From contig CANINJ010000005.1 of the NCBI GenBank assembly GCA_947468985.1, positions 1 to 18,313 on the forward strand: a stretch of DNA of 18,313 nucleotides, given 5' to 3'. Positions 1 through 7,741 of this stretch are shown piece after piece (position 1 is the stretch's first letter; every line of letters begins with the position of its first letter). Both the position numbers and the translations under genes were made by a program. This DNA comes from Bacteroidota bacterium (GTDB lineage Bacteria; Bacteroidota; Bacteroidia; Flavobacteriales; Flavobacteriaceae). Below the pieces are notes generated by a model. That model was not told the origin of the DNA. It saw only the letters and a list, made by a program, of their open reading frames with translations, and ran no database searches.

Positions 1-1
1 C

Positions 2-223
2 ACATTAAATGATTTGGTGCATTATCTAAAAAAATATTTGAGTGAATTTGATGAAAAAATCAATGAAGTCCAAGTGATTTATGGCGATAATAGACTTGGC
101 GATATACCTCATTCGTTAGCAAGTATTGAAAAGGCAAAAAACCTTTTAAACTATAATCCAAAATTTTCAATGCAAGATGGTCTAAAAGAAGCCGTTATTT
201 GGTATTGGAATAATTTAAAATAA
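2..223 (+). CDS. Nucleotide-sugar epimerase, C-terminal fragment (WbpP/TviC-like UDP-GlcNAc 4-epimerase)
   Basis: The reading frame is open from the window edge, so the N-terminal NAD-binding Rossmann part lies outside. About 73 residues remain. They include GDIPHSLASIEKAKNLLNY and end in a DGLKEAVIWYW-type helix, which is the usual end of extended short-chain dehydrogenase/epimerases: a GD-(I/V)-x-HS-x-A-x-I-x-KA segment, then a GL-x-x-(A/S)-x-x-WY helix. This pattern fits the WbpP/TviC group that interconverts UDP-GlcNAc and UDP-GalNAc, but with only the tail visible other sugar-nucleotide epimerases or dehydratases remain possible. The context supports the call, because a WbpO/TviB-type dehydrogenase that would oxidise the epimerase product lies two genes downstream. 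An in-frame TTG at 14 is internal sequence and not a start. Confidence 0.75.
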   Translation, partial: TLNDLVHYLKKYLSEFDEKINEVQVIYGDNRLGDIPHSLASIEKAKNLLNYNPKFSMQDGLKEAVIWYWNNLK

Positions 224-236
224 TCTAACTAAAAAC

Positions 237-268
237 CTCCAAATTAAATAAAACAATTAATTTTGGAG
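237..268 (+). promoter_or_regulatory. Hairpin with an embedded -7-like element ahead of ugd
   Basis: CTCCAAATTAA (237-247) and TTAATTTTGGAG (257-268) are complementary except for one bulged A and enclose a 9-nt loop. No T-tract follows, so this is a poor terminator. The right arm contains TAATTTTG (258-265), a match to the Bacteroidota -7 consensus TAnnTTTG, but I find no TTG at the expected distance upstream. It could be a weak promoter for ugd or a processing or pausing hairpin inside an operon. Confidence 0.3.
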
Positions 269-307
269 CTGATGTTTTATGTTAAGCGAAATTAGAATTC
301 AGAATTT

Positions 308-1699
308 ATGGAAATAAAAACTATTTGTTGTATTGGAGCAGGTTATGTTGGTGGTCCAACAATGGCTATTATCGCTCAAAAATGTCCTCATATTAAAGTT
401 ATTGTTGTTGATTTAAACGAAGATAGAATTGCGGCTTGGAATGACCCTAACGTTGAGAACATACCGATTTATGAGCCTGGATTAAGCGAAATTGTTGTAG
501 AAGCAAGGGGTAGAAATTTATTTTTTTCAACTGATGTTGAAAGTGCAATTGATGAAGCTCAACTAATATTTATTTCTGTAAATACTCCAACCAAGACGTA
601 TGGTTCTGGAAAAGGAATGGCTGCCGATTTGAAATACATTGAGCTTTGTGCTCGTCAAATTGCTAAAGTTTCAAAATCAGACAAAATAGTTGTTGAAAAA
701 TCTACACTTCCTGTGAGAACTGCAGAAGCAATAAAAAGTATTCTTACACAAACAGGAAATGGTGTTCAATTTCAAGTATTATCCAATCCAGAATTTCTCG
801 CTGAAGGAACGGCCGTTCAAGATTTATTAAATCCAGATCGAGTCTTAATTGGAGGAGATACAACTCCTGATGGACAAATTGCCATTCAGAATTTGGTTGA
901 TATATATTCAAATTGGGTTCCTGCAGCACAAATTTTGACTACAAATGTTTGGTCTTCGGAATTATCTAAATTAACAGCAAATGCGTTTCTTGCGCAACGT
1001 GTTTCCTCTATAAATGCTTTATCAGAACTTTGTGAAAAAACAGGTGCCGATGTAAATGAGGTTGCTCGTGCAATTGGAATGGACAGTAGAATTGGTTCTA
1101 AATTTCTAAAAGCATCTGTTGGATTTGGAGGCTCGTGCTTTCAAAAAGACATTTTAAACTTGGTTTATATTTGCCAATCTTTTGGTTTAAATGAAGTTGC
1201 TGACTATTGGGAACAAGTCATTATAATGAATGATCATCAAAAAAATAGATTTTCAAAAAATATTGTAACTACTTTATACAATACTATTTCTGGAAAAAAA
1301 ATAGCGTTTTTAGGTTGGGCTTTCAAAAAAGACACCAATGATACAAGAGAATCGGCAGCTATATATGTTGCAGATTATTTGTTAAATGAGCAAGCTCAAA
1401 TAGCTGTTTATGACCCGAAAGTTTCCGAGATAAAAGTGCTTGCCGATTTAGATTATTTAGAAACACGATCTTCTGATTTAAATAGAAAAGGAATTACAGT
1501 ATTTGACAATCCTTATGAAACTTGTAATAAGGCGCACGCAATTGCAGTTTTAACAGAATGGGATGAATTCAAGAATTATGATTGGCAAAAAATATACGAT
1601 GCTATGCAAAAACCTGCTTTTGTTTTTGATGGTAGAAATGTTTTAGATGGTAAAATGTTAACAGAGATAGGATTTGTATACAAATGTATTGGCAGTTAG
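308..1699 (+). CDS. ugd: UDP-glucose 6-dehydrogenase (eukaryote-type UGDH)
   Basis: This enzyme oxidises UDP-glucose to UDP-glucuronate in the cytoplasm with two NAD+, supplying an acidic sugar for capsule or LPS. The N-terminal Rossmann domain has GAGYVGGPT (residues 10-18). Further family motifs are VNTPTKT (91-97), EKSTLPVRT (130-138) and [11 protein letters not shown] (159-169). The central helix [15 protein letters not shown] (217-231) carries the conserved lysine K221, and [10 protein letters not shown] (272-281) carries the catalytic cysteine C277. Spacing and wording match animal-type UGDH (human K220 and C276 by memory) rather than the shorter E. coli/TuaD type; 463 aa is close to the long type. 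The C-terminal Rossmann-like domain contains [14 protein letters not shown]. It is followed 53 nt later by a second, clearly different nucleotide-sugar dehydrogenase. The ATG at 308 puts the Rossmann motif at the usual distance. Confidence 0.95.
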   Translation: MEIKTICCIGAGYVGGPTMAIIAQKCPHIKVIVVDLNEDRIAAWNDPNVENIPIYEPGLSEIVVEARGRNLFFSTDVESAIDEAQLIFISVNTPTKTYGSGKGMAADLKYIELCARQIAKVSKSDKIVVEKSTLPVRTAEAIKSILTQTGNGVQFQVLSNPEFLAEGTAVQDLLNPDRVLIGGDTTPDGQIAIQNLVDIYSNWVPAAQILTTNVWSSELSKLTANAFLAQRVSSINALSELCEKTGADVNEVARAIGMDSRIGSKFLKASVGFGGSCFQKDILNLVYICQSFGLNEVADYWEQVIIMNDHQKNRFSKNIVTTLYNTISGKKIAFLGWAFKKDTNDTRESAAIYVADYLLNEQAQIAVYDPKVSEIKVLADLDYLETRSSDLNRKGITVFDNPYETCNKAHAIAVLTEWDEFKNYDWQKIYDAMQKPAFVFDGRNVLDGKMLTEIGFVYKCIGS

Positions 1700-1752
1700 T
1701 TATTATTTTAATTGAAATTCAACCCAAATAACCCAAATTTATTCAGAATATT

Positions 1753-3060
1753 ATGCTTATAAATGAAAATCAAATAGTTTCAAATAATGCTAAAATTGCT
1801 GTGATTGGCTTAGGCTACGTCGGTCTGCCTTTGGCAAGACTTTTTGCTACCAAATATCCAGTAGTAGGTTTTGATATTAATCAAAAACGTATTTCAGAAT
1901 TGCGTTCTGGGATTGATGCCACACTTGAAATTTCTGAAGATGTTTTGAAAAATGTTTTAGTAGAAGCTCCTTCAGAGGCAAACGGATTATTCTGTAGTAA
2001 TAATATGGAAGACATTGAAAATTGTAATTATTATATTGTTACCGTTCCAACTCCTGTTGATAAAAATAACCGTCCAGATTTAACTCCATTATATAAATCG
2101 AGTGAAACGGTTGGGAAAGTTTTAAAAAAGGGAGATATTGTAATTTATGAATCTACTGTTTACCCAGGTGTTACTGAAGAAGAATGTGTGCCTGTTTTGG
2201 AACGAATTAGTGGTTTGAAATTCAATATTGATTTTTTCGCAGGATATTCTCCTGAGCGAATTAATCCAGGCGACAAAGAACATACTGTAGAGAAAATATT
2301 AAAAGTTACAGCTGGTTCCACTCCTGAGATTGGACAGAAAGTAAATGAGCTTTATAAATCCGTTATTATTGCTGGAACACATTTGGCTCCATCAATAAAA
2401 GTTGCCGAAGCAGCCAAAGTAATTGAAAATTCTCAACGAGATATTAATATTGCTTTTGTAAATGAATTGGCTAAAATTTTTAATATTTTGGAAATTGATA
2501 CCCATGCCGTTCTAGAAGCAGCAGGTACAAAATGGAATTTTTTACCTTTTAAACCAGGATTAGTAGGCGGTCATTGTATCGGAGTTGATCCTTATTATTT
2601 GGCGCAAAAAGCTCAAGAAATGGGTTATCATCCTGAAATTATTTTAGCAGGAAGAAGATTAAATGATAGTATGGGCGACTATGTGGCATCACAAGTTGTT
2701 AAACTAATGATTAAAAAAGGAATTGCAATTAACGGTTCTTCTTTATTAATGTTAGGAATCACATTTAAAGAAAATTGCCCAGACGTTCGAAATACAAAAA
2801 TTATTGATGTGATTACTGCTTTAAAGGACTACGGAATTCAAGTTACAATTCACGACCCTTGGGCTAATCCTGCGGAAGTTACTCACGAATATAAATTGGA
2901 AACTACTAAAATAGTACCAAATGCTACTTTTGATGCCATAGTTTTAGGCGTTTCTCATAAAGAATTTATGGATATTGATTTTCAAAAACTAAAAAATGAG
3001 AAAAGTATTATTTTTGATGTTAAGGGGGTATTAGGTGAAATTAGTGATGGAAAATTGTAA
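1753..3060 (+). CDS. wbpO: UDP-N-acetylhexosamine 6-dehydrogenase (WbpO/TviB type)
   Basis: This is an NAD-dependent nucleotide-sugar dehydrogenase that makes a UDP-HexNAc uronate, probably UDP-GalNAcA from UDP-GalNAc, for surface polysaccharide. The Rossmann motif [10 protein letters not shown] is at residues 19-28. VTVPTPVD is at 97-104, [12 protein letters not shown] at 132-143 and [11 protein letters not shown] at 164-174. The domain-linking helix contains [19 protein letters not shown] (216-234), and [13 protein letters not shown] carries the catalytic cysteine C275. The [11 protein letters not shown] and CIGVDPYYL signatures are those of the VipA/TviB/WbpO group rather than Ugd. The length of 435 aa is typical (about 420-435). 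The upstream epimerase fragment would provide its UDP-GalNAc substrate. Whether UDP-GlcNAc or UDP-GalNAc is preferred cannot be read from the sequence. Confidence 0.88.
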   Translation: MLINENQIVSNNAKIAVIGLGYVGLPLARLFATKYPVVGFDINQKRISELRSGIDATLEISEDVLKNVLVEAPSEANGLFCSNNMEDIENCNYYIVTVPTPVDKNNRPDLTPLYKSSETVGKVLKKGDIVIYESTVYPGVTEEECVPVLERISGLKFNIDFFAGYSPERINPGDKEHTVEKILKVTAGSTPEIGQKVNELYKSVIIAGTHLAPSIKVAEAAKVIENSQRDINIAFVNELAKIFNILEIDTHAVLEAAGTKWNFLPFKPGLVGGHCIGVDPYYLAQKAQEMGYHPEIILAGRRLNDSMGDYVASQVVKLMIKKGIAINGSSLLMLGITFKENCPDVRNTKIIDVITALKDYGIQVTIHDPWANPAEVTHEYKLETTKIVPNATFDAIVLGVSHKEFMDIDFQKLKNEKSIIFDVKGVLGEISDGKL

Positions 3061-3102
3061 ATTTATTTCTGTCAAAAAGAGTTTTAAAATATAAATGGCG
3101 TA

Positions 3103-4149
3103 ATGAAAAAAATATTAATTACAGGCGGTGCGGGTTTCATTGGTTCACACGTTGTGAGAAGATTTGTAAAAAATTATCCAGAATACCATATTTATAATTT
3201 GGATGCATTGACTTATGCAGGAAATCTTGAAAACATTGCTGATATTGAAAATGAACCAAATTATACTTTCGTAAAAGGAGATATTGTTAATGCACAATTT
3301 ATTGATGATTTTTTCAGCCAACATCAATTTGAAGGTGTTTTGCATCTTGCGGCGGAATCGCACGTGGATCGTTCTATTGAAGACCCTTTGTCTTTTGTTA
3401 AAACCAATGTTATTGGGACGATGAATTTATTGAATGCAGCCAAAACGCAATGGAAAGGTAACGAATCAGGAAAGCGTTTTTATCATATTAGTACCGATGA
3501 GGTTTATGGAAGTCTTGGTGCGGAAGGATTATTTACCGAAACCACAGCTTATGATCCAAATTCGCCTTATTCGGCATCTAAAGCAAGTTCAGACCATTTT
3601 GTTAGAGCGTATGGCGAAACGTATGGTTTGCCTTATGTAATTACAAATTGCTCCAATAATTATGGGCCTAATCATTTTCCGGAAAAATTAATTCCACTTT
3701 TTATTAATAACATTATCAATAACAAACCTTTGCCTGTTTATGGTGATGGGAAATATACGCGCGATTGGTTATTTGTAGAAGATCACGCAGTTGCTATTGA
3801 TTTGGTATTTCATAAAGGTAGAAATCACGAAACCTATAATATTGGCGGGTTTAATGAGTGGCAAAACATAGCTTTGGTCAAATTGCTTTGTGGAATTATG
3901 GATGATAAATTGGGACGAAGTTCAGGTACATCTGAACAATTAATTTCGTATGTAAAAGACAGACCAGGTCACGATTTACGTTATGCAATTGATGCGTCAA
4001 AAATAAATCAAGAGTTGGGTTGGAAACCTTCTATAACTTTTGAACAAGGTTTGGAGCGTACAGTAAATTGGTATTTGAATAATGAAACTTGGTTGAAAAA
4101 TGTTACTTCTGGAGAATATGCGAAGTATTACGAAAAGCAATATTCTTAG
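3103..4149 (+). CDS. rfbB: dTDP-glucose 4,6-dehydratase
   Basis: This enzyme converts dTDP-glucose to dTDP-4-keto-6-deoxyglucose, the second step to dTDP-rhamnose and other deoxysugars. It is an extended SDR protein with the NAD-binding motif GGAGFIGSH at residues 8-16. The LAAESHVDRSIEDP segment (82-95) is diagnostic of RmlB. The catalytic triplet region STDEVYG (130-136) supplies T131, D132 and E133, and YSASK (156-160) gives the catalytic Tyr and Lys. NCSNNYGPNHFPEKLIPL and KYTRDWLFVEDH, further along, are also RmlB hallmarks. Its 348 aa is full length. It lies 42 nt after the UDP-sugar dehydrogenase on the same strand. The partners rfbA, rfbC and rfbD are not downstream, where purT follows, so they must be upstream of the window or elsewhere. 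Confidence 0.96.
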   Translation: MKKILITGGAGFIGSHVVRRFVKNYPEYHIYNLDALTYAGNLENIADIENEPNYTFVKGDIVNAQFIDDFFSQHQFEGVLHLAAESHVDRSIEDPLSFVKTNVIGTMNLLNAAKTQWKGNESGKRFYHISTDEVYGSLGAEGLFTETTAYDPNSPYSASKASSDHFVRAYGETYGLPYVITNCSNNYGPNHFPEKLIPLFINNIINNKPLPVYGDGKYTRDWLFVEDHAVAIDLVFHKGRNHETYNIGGFNEWQNIALVKLLCGIMDDKLGRSSGTSEQLISYVKDRPGHDLRYAIDASKINQELGWKPSITFEQGLERTVNWYLNNETWLKNVTSGEYAKYYEKQYS

Positions 4150-4231
4150 ATTTTTAGTTGGCTATAAAACCAGTAGCTTTCAAACGGCGAAATAATCCGT
4201 AATACAATATAAATTACTATAATTAAATTAG

Positions 4232-4281
4232 TTTAAAGTTTAAGGCTTAAAGCTTAAAGTTTCACAACCTTAAACTTTAAA
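4232..4281. repeat. Inverted repeat with 14-bp arms between rfbB and purT
   Basis: TTTAAAGTTTAAGG (4232-4245) is the exact reverse complement of CCTTAAACTTTAAA (4268-4281). The 22-nt loop contains a tandem CTTAAAG CTTAAAG (4246-4259). A run of seven T (4290-4296) begins 8 nt after the stem, so the element could act as a loose terminator for rfbB, but the arm is almost all A/T and the T-tract is not adjacent. It may instead be a dispersed intergenic repeat. The 151 nt between the two genes otherwise shows no gene. Confidence 0.6.
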
Positions 4282-4300
4282 TTTCAAACTTTTTTTATTT

Positions 4301-5461
4301 ATGAAAATACTACTTTTAGGTTCTGGAGAATTAGGAAAAGAATTTACAATTGCCGCACAACGCATTGGGCAAATCGTAATTGCAGTTGATAATTATGAAA
4401 ATGCACCCGCAATGCAAGTCGCTCATAGTTTTGAGGTAATCAACATGCTTGATGGCACCGAATTAGATAGAATAGTTGCAAAACACAACCCCGATATTAT
4501 AGTTCCTGAAATTGAAGCCATTAGAACAGAACGTTTTTATGACTACGAAAAACAAGGAATTACAGTTGTTCCTTCTGCAAAAGCGGCAAATTTCACTATG
4601 AATAGAAAAGCGATTCGTGATTTGGCTGCCAAAGAATTGGGATTGAAAACTGCAAATTATCGTTATGCGACTTCAGCTGACGAATTGGAAAAAGCTGTTT
4701 TGGAAGTTGGAATGCCTTGTGTGATAAAACCATTAATGTCTTCTTCTGGAAAAGGGCAATCTACAATAAAAACAATATCCGACATTGAAAAAGCTTGGAG
4801 TTATGCCGTTGAAGGTTCCCGTGGTGATGTGGTTGAAGTAATTGTTGAATCCTTTGTGAAATTTAATTCAGAAATAACTTTATTGACGGTAGTTCAAAAT
4901 AATAATCCAACACTTTTTTGTGCTCCAATTGGGCACCGCCAAGAGCGTGGCGATTATCAAGAAAGTTGGCAGCCTGCCAGAATTTCTGACAAGAATTTGT
5001 TTGAAGCGCAAGATATGGCAGAAAAAGTTACGGAAGCTTTAGGTGGCGCAGGTCTTTTTGGCGTTGAGTTTTTTCTTACTGACGATGGTGTTTATTTTTC
5101 TGAATTGTCGCCAAGACCTCACGATACGGGAATGGTTACATTAGCTGGAACACAAAATTTCAATGAATTTGAATTGCATTTACGTGCGATTTTGAGTTTG
5201 CCGATTTTTGAAATAAAATTAGAAAAAGCGGGTGCAAGTGCCGTGATTTCTGCAAATGAAAATAGTGAAAATCCAACGTATTCTGGGATTGAAAAAATTG
5301 CTGCTTTGCCAAAAACAGATTTCAGAATATTTGGAAAACCAACTTCAAGACCTTTTAGAAGAATGGGTGTTTCCTTGGTTTATGATAGTTTAGAAACTCC
5401 AATTGAGGATATTGTTGAACGTGCAATTGCTGCTGCAAATGTGGTAAACGTTCATCATTAA
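4301..5461 (+). CDS. purT: Formate-dependent phosphoribosylglycinamide formyltransferase (GAR transformylase 2)
   Basis: PurT makes formyl-GAR from GAR, formate and ATP, the folate-independent version of the third step of purine synthesis. It is an ATP-grasp enzyme of 386 aa; E. coli PurT is 392 by memory. GSGELGKE (7-14) opens the N-terminal domain, and [10 protein letters not shown] (68-77) matches the PurT/PurK substrate-binding segment. [13 protein letters not shown] (143-155) is the ATP-binding loop. [25 protein letters not shown] (253-277) contains the metal-binding glutamates, and [10 protein letters not shown] (350-359) holds the arginine pair near the C-terminus that contacts phosphate in the family. 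The gene stands alone among unrelated neighbours and ends about 190 nt before fabD. No good TAnnTTTG lies close upstream, and the nearest variant is TAAATTTC at 4278-4285. It may be read from the preceding operon. Confidence 0.95.
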   Translation: MKILLLGSGELGKEFTIAAQRIGQIVIAVDNYENAPAMQVAHSFEVINMLDGTELDRIVAKHNPDIIVPEIEAIRTERFYDYEKQGITVVPSAKAANFTMNRKAIRDLAAKELGLKTANYRYATSADELEKAVLEVGMPCVIKPLMSSSGKGQSTIKTISDIEKAWSYAVEGSRGDVVEVIVESFVKFNSEITLLTVVQNNNPTLFCAPIGHRQERGDYQESWQPARISDKNLFEAQDMAEKVTEALGGAGLFGVEFFLTDDGVYFSELSPRPHDTGMVTLAGTQNFNEFELHLRAILSLPIFEIKLEKAGASAVISANENSENPTYSGIEKIAALPKTDFRIFGKPTSRPFRRMGVSLVYDSLETPIEDIVERAIAAANVVNVHH

Positions 5462-5502
5462 CGGGATTAGAAAACGTTATTAAAAAATATAAACGTCCTT
5501 GG

Positions 5503-5572
5503 TAGCCCCGATGGAAATGGCAGCTCTTGCGGAGGAACGAAGCAAGACTATAACGGACAGCGGGACAAATTG
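5503..5572 (+). ncRNA. Structured intergenic element, candidate Flavo-1-type RNA
   Basis: This GC-richer island sits in an AT-rich 190-nt intergenic region between purT and fabD. TAGCCCCGATGG near the left end and ACAGCGGGAC near the right end bracket it, and CCCG (5507-5510) can pair with CGGG (5561-5564). Inside, TCTTGC (5525-5530) pairs perfectly with GCAAGA (5542-5547) around an 11-nt loop. A framing of the form AGCCCCGAT…AGCGGGA around a variable hairpin recurs in flavobacterial intergenic regions as I remember them. It may be the Flavo-1 motif of Rfam, but I cannot confirm this without a covariance-model search. It contains no open reading frame. It lies 17 nt before the -33 part of the fabD promoter. 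Confidence 0.5.
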
Positions 5573-5588
5573 TTATTATGAAAAGGGA

Positions 5589-5618
5589 TTGATTTGCTCC
5601 AAAAAAATACTATTTTTG
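5589..5618 (+). promoter_or_regulatory. Promoter of fabD
   Basis: The -33 TTG is at 5589-5591 and, after a 19-nt spacer, the -7 element TATTTTTG (TAnnTTTG) is at 5611-5618. Both elements and the spacing fit the Bacteroidota primary-sigma consensus. Transcription should begin near 5622, giving a leader of about 30 nt. Confidence 0.75.
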
Positions 5619-5651
5619 CATTCCAATTTAAGTTAATTAAACATATAAAAA

Positions 5652-6524
5652 ATGAAAGCATATATATTTCCAGGTCAGGGCGCACAATTCACGGGGATGG
5701 GCAAAGAATTGTACGAAAATTCAGAATTAGCCAAAGAATTATTCGAAAAAGCGAACGAAATTTTGGGTTTTAGAATCACCGATATTATGTTTGAAGGAAC
5801 GGCTGAAGAATTAAAAGAGACCAAAGTAACACAACCGGCAGTGTTTTTACATTCGGTAATTTTGGCTAAAACATTGGGAGATTTCAAGCCAGAAATGGTA
5901 GCTGGACATTCATTAGGTGAATTTTCGGCATTGGTTGCCAATGGAACTTTATCGTTTGAAGACGGATTACGATTGGTTTCAAAAAGAGCCTTGGCGATGC
6001 AAAAAGCCTGTGAAATTAAACCTTCAACAATGGCAGCGGTTTTAGGATTGGAAGACAAAATAGTGGAAGAAGTTTGCGCATCAATAGACGGAATTGTCGT
6101 TGCTGCGAATTATAATTGCCCAGGACAATTGGTGATTTCGGGAGAATTTTCGGCAGTTGAAAAAGCGTGTGAGGCAATGAAAGTAGCCGGTGCAAAAAGA
6201 GCTTTATTATTACCTGTTGGCGGAGGATTTCACTCGCCAATGATGGAGCCAGCAAGAGAGGAATTGGCTGCGGCAATTGAGGCTACCATTTTTTCAAATC
6301 CAATTTGTCCAGTGTATCAAAATGTAGCGGCAAGTGCGGTTTCTAATCCATCAGAGATTAAGAAAAACTTAATTATTCAATTGACAGCTCCTGTTAAATG
6401 GACGCAATCGGTGCAACAAATGATAGCAGACGGCGCTACTGTATTCACAGAAGTAGGCCCTGGAAAAGTATTAGTTGGCTTGGTTGGAAAAATAGATAGA
6501 GAGGCGGTTACGGAAAATGCGTAA
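5652..6524 (+). CDS. fabD: Malonyl-CoA:ACP transacylase
   Basis: FabD transfers malonyl from CoA to acyl carrier protein, giving the extender unit for fatty-acid synthesis in the cytoplasm. The N-terminus has FPGQGAQFTGMG (residues 6-17) with the oxyanion-hole glutamine. The nucleophile elbow GHSLGE (85-90) holds Ser87, R112 follows in VSKRALAMQ, and the catalytic histidine is H194 in GGGFHSPMM. NYNCPGQLVISG (153-164) corresponds to the family's N-x-N-S-P-x-Q segment, with Cys in place of the usual Ser. The 290 aa are a normal single-domain length. The gene has its own promoter and a strong terminator, so it is probably monocistronic. That differs from the fab clusters of many bacteria. The ATG at 5652 gives the expected short N-terminus before FPGQG. 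Confidence 0.96.
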   Translation: MKAYIFPGQGAQFTGMGKELYENSELAKELFEKANEILGFRITDIMFEGTAEELKETKVTQPAVFLHSVILAKTLGDFKPEMVAGHSLGEFSALVANGTLSFEDGLRLVSKRALAMQKACEIKPSTMAAVLGLEDKIVEEVCASIDGIVVAANYNCPGQLVISGEFSAVEKACEAMKVAGAKRALLLPVGGGFHSPMMEPAREELAAAIEATIFSNPICPVYQNVAASAVSNPSEIKKNLIIQLTAPVKWTQSVQQMIADGATVFTEVGPGKVLVGLVGKIDREAVTENA

Positions 6525-6566
6525 TTGTTATTAAATCGAAAATTGAAAAATATCTTTTAATAGTTT

Positions 6567-6595
6567 AAGGGTGGAAGTAATTTCCACCCTTTTTT
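6567..6595 (+). terminator. Rho-independent terminator of fabD
   Basis: A 10-bp stem pairs AAGGGTGGAA (6567-6576) perfectly with TTCCACCCTT (6582-6591) around a 5-nt loop, and the T-run continues to 6595. It begins 42 nt after the fabD stop. This is the strongest terminator in the window. Confidence 0.93.
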
Positions 6596-6662
6596 ATATA
6601 GAAAATAAAGGAAAAATGTCTGCTTATTTATTCTGACTTTATGTAAACTAAAAGAGATAGAA

Positions 6663-6693
6663 TTGCGATAATAAACTCAAAACAGTATCTTTG
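6663..6693 (+). promoter_or_regulatory. Promoter of the polyprenyl synthase, very close to the start codon
   Basis: TTG (6663-6665), a 20-nt spacer and TATCTTTG (6686-6693) make a full consensus match. The ATG at 6702 is only 8 nt after the -7 element, so the predicted transcript has a leader of roughly 0-6 nt. Confidence 0.75.
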
Positions 6694-6701
6694 GAATCGC
6701 A

Positions 6702-7679
6702 ATGAATGTAATATCTCAAATAAAACAGCCAATTCTTCAGGAGATGGAACTTTTCGAAATAAAGTTTCGGGAAGCGATGCTTTCTAAAGTGGCGTTGCTC
6801 AACAGAATTACGTATTATATTGTCAATAGAAAGGGAAAACAAATGCGTCCAATGTTTGTTTTTCTTACTGCAAAAATGCTTTCAAAAGGCAGCGTAAACG
6901 AAAGAACTTTTCGAGGCGCTTCTGTAATTGAACTGATTCATACGGCGACTTTAGTTCACGACGACGTTGTAGATGATAGCAATCAAAGACGAGGTTTTTT
7001 CTCTATAAATGCCCTTTGGAAAAATAAAATTGCGGTTTTGGTTGGCGATTATTTACTGTCAAAAGGATTACTACTTTCTATTGATAATGGCGATTTTGAC
7101 TTGTTGAAAATTATTTCAGTTGCTGTTCGAGAAATGAGTGAAGGGGAATTACTTCAAATAGAAAAAGCACGAAGATTAGACATTACTGAAGCAGTTTATT
7201 ATGAAATTATCCAAAAGAAAACCGCTACTTTAATTGCCGCTTGTTGTGCGCTTGGTGCAAAATCAGTTCTTGATGATGCCGTTCAGGTGGAGAATATGAG
7301 AAAATTTGGAGAACTTATTGGAATGGCATTTCAAATAAAAGATGATTTATTTGATTATTCTGATCAGGCAATTGGAAAACCAACAGGAATTGACATTAAA
7401 GAACAAAAAATGACGTTGCCATTAATTCACGTTCTCAATATTTGTACTTCAAAAGAGAAAAGTTGGCTTATAAATTCCATAAAAAATCATAACAAAGATA
7501 AAATGCGTGTAAAAGAAGTAATTGCTTTTGTGAAGGACAATCACGGACTTTCGTATGCCGAACAAAAAATGATTCAATTTCAACAAGAAGCTTTGCAACT
7601 TTTAGACAATTATCCAAAATCAGAGTATAAAGATTCTTTGATTATGATGGTAAATTATGTAATTGAAAGAAAAAAGTAA
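6702..7679 (+). CDS. Polyprenyl diphosphate synthase (trans-isoprenyl, IspB-like)
   Basis: This enzyme condenses isopentenyl diphosphate units onto an allylic primer to make a long isoprenoid diphosphate, most plausibly the side chain of menaquinone. The all-helical prenyl-synthase family motifs are present. GKQMRP (45-50) binds the diphosphate of isopentenyl diphosphate. The first Asp-rich motif is HDDVVDDSNQRRG (86-98) with D87, D88, D91 and D92. KKTATL (172-177) follows, and the second Asp-rich motif is QIKDDLFDY (211-219). Small residues just upstream of the first motif (TATLV) suggest a long rather than C15 product; the exact chain length is not readable. The 325 aa match IspB/octaprenyl synthases. 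It follows the fabD terminator and has its own promoter. Geranylgeranyl or farnesyl synthase is the main alternative and is less likely. Confidence 0.9.
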   Translation: MNVISQIKQPILQEMELFEIKFREAMLSKVALLNRITYYIVNRKGKQMRPMFVFLTAKMLSKGSVNERTFRGASVIELIHTATLVHDDVVDDSNQRRGFFSINALWKNKIAVLVGDYLLSKGLLLSIDNGDFDLLKIISVAVREMSEGELLQIEKARRLDITEAVYYEIIQKKTATLIAACCALGAKSVLDDAVQVENMRKFGELIGMAFQIKDDLFDYSDQAIGKPTGIDIKEQKMTLPLIHVLNICTSKEKSWLINSIKNHNKDKMRVKEVIAFVKDNHGLSYAEQKMIQFQQEALQLLDNYPKSEYKDSLIMMVNYVIERKK

Positions 7680-7704
7680 TATATTAGATTACTCAAAAAC
7701 TTTG

Positions 7705-7712
7705 TAACTTTG
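7705..7712 (+). promoter_or_regulatory. Candidate -7 element for dnaG
   Basis: TAACTTTG matches TAnnTTTG and would give a start near 7716 and a leader of about 26 nt before the dnaG TTG codon. No clear TTG is found at the -33 position, where only a TTAG stands at 7684-7687. The element lies in a small array of repeats (TTTGAACC at 7709-7716 and again at 7723-7730), which makes a chance match possible. Confidence 0.45.
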
Positions 7713-7741
7713 AACCTTAACCTTTGAACCCCTAAAATAAA

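Noticed and set aside
3145..3640. Open frames of about 70 codons inside rfbB on both strands
   Set aside because: They lie wholly within a well-supported rfbB frame and show no recognisable motifs or start context.
5675..6276. Minus-strand frames of 127 and 86 codons inside fabD
   Set aside because: They are antisense shadows of a fully motif-supported fabD; their composition is biased and matches no family I know.
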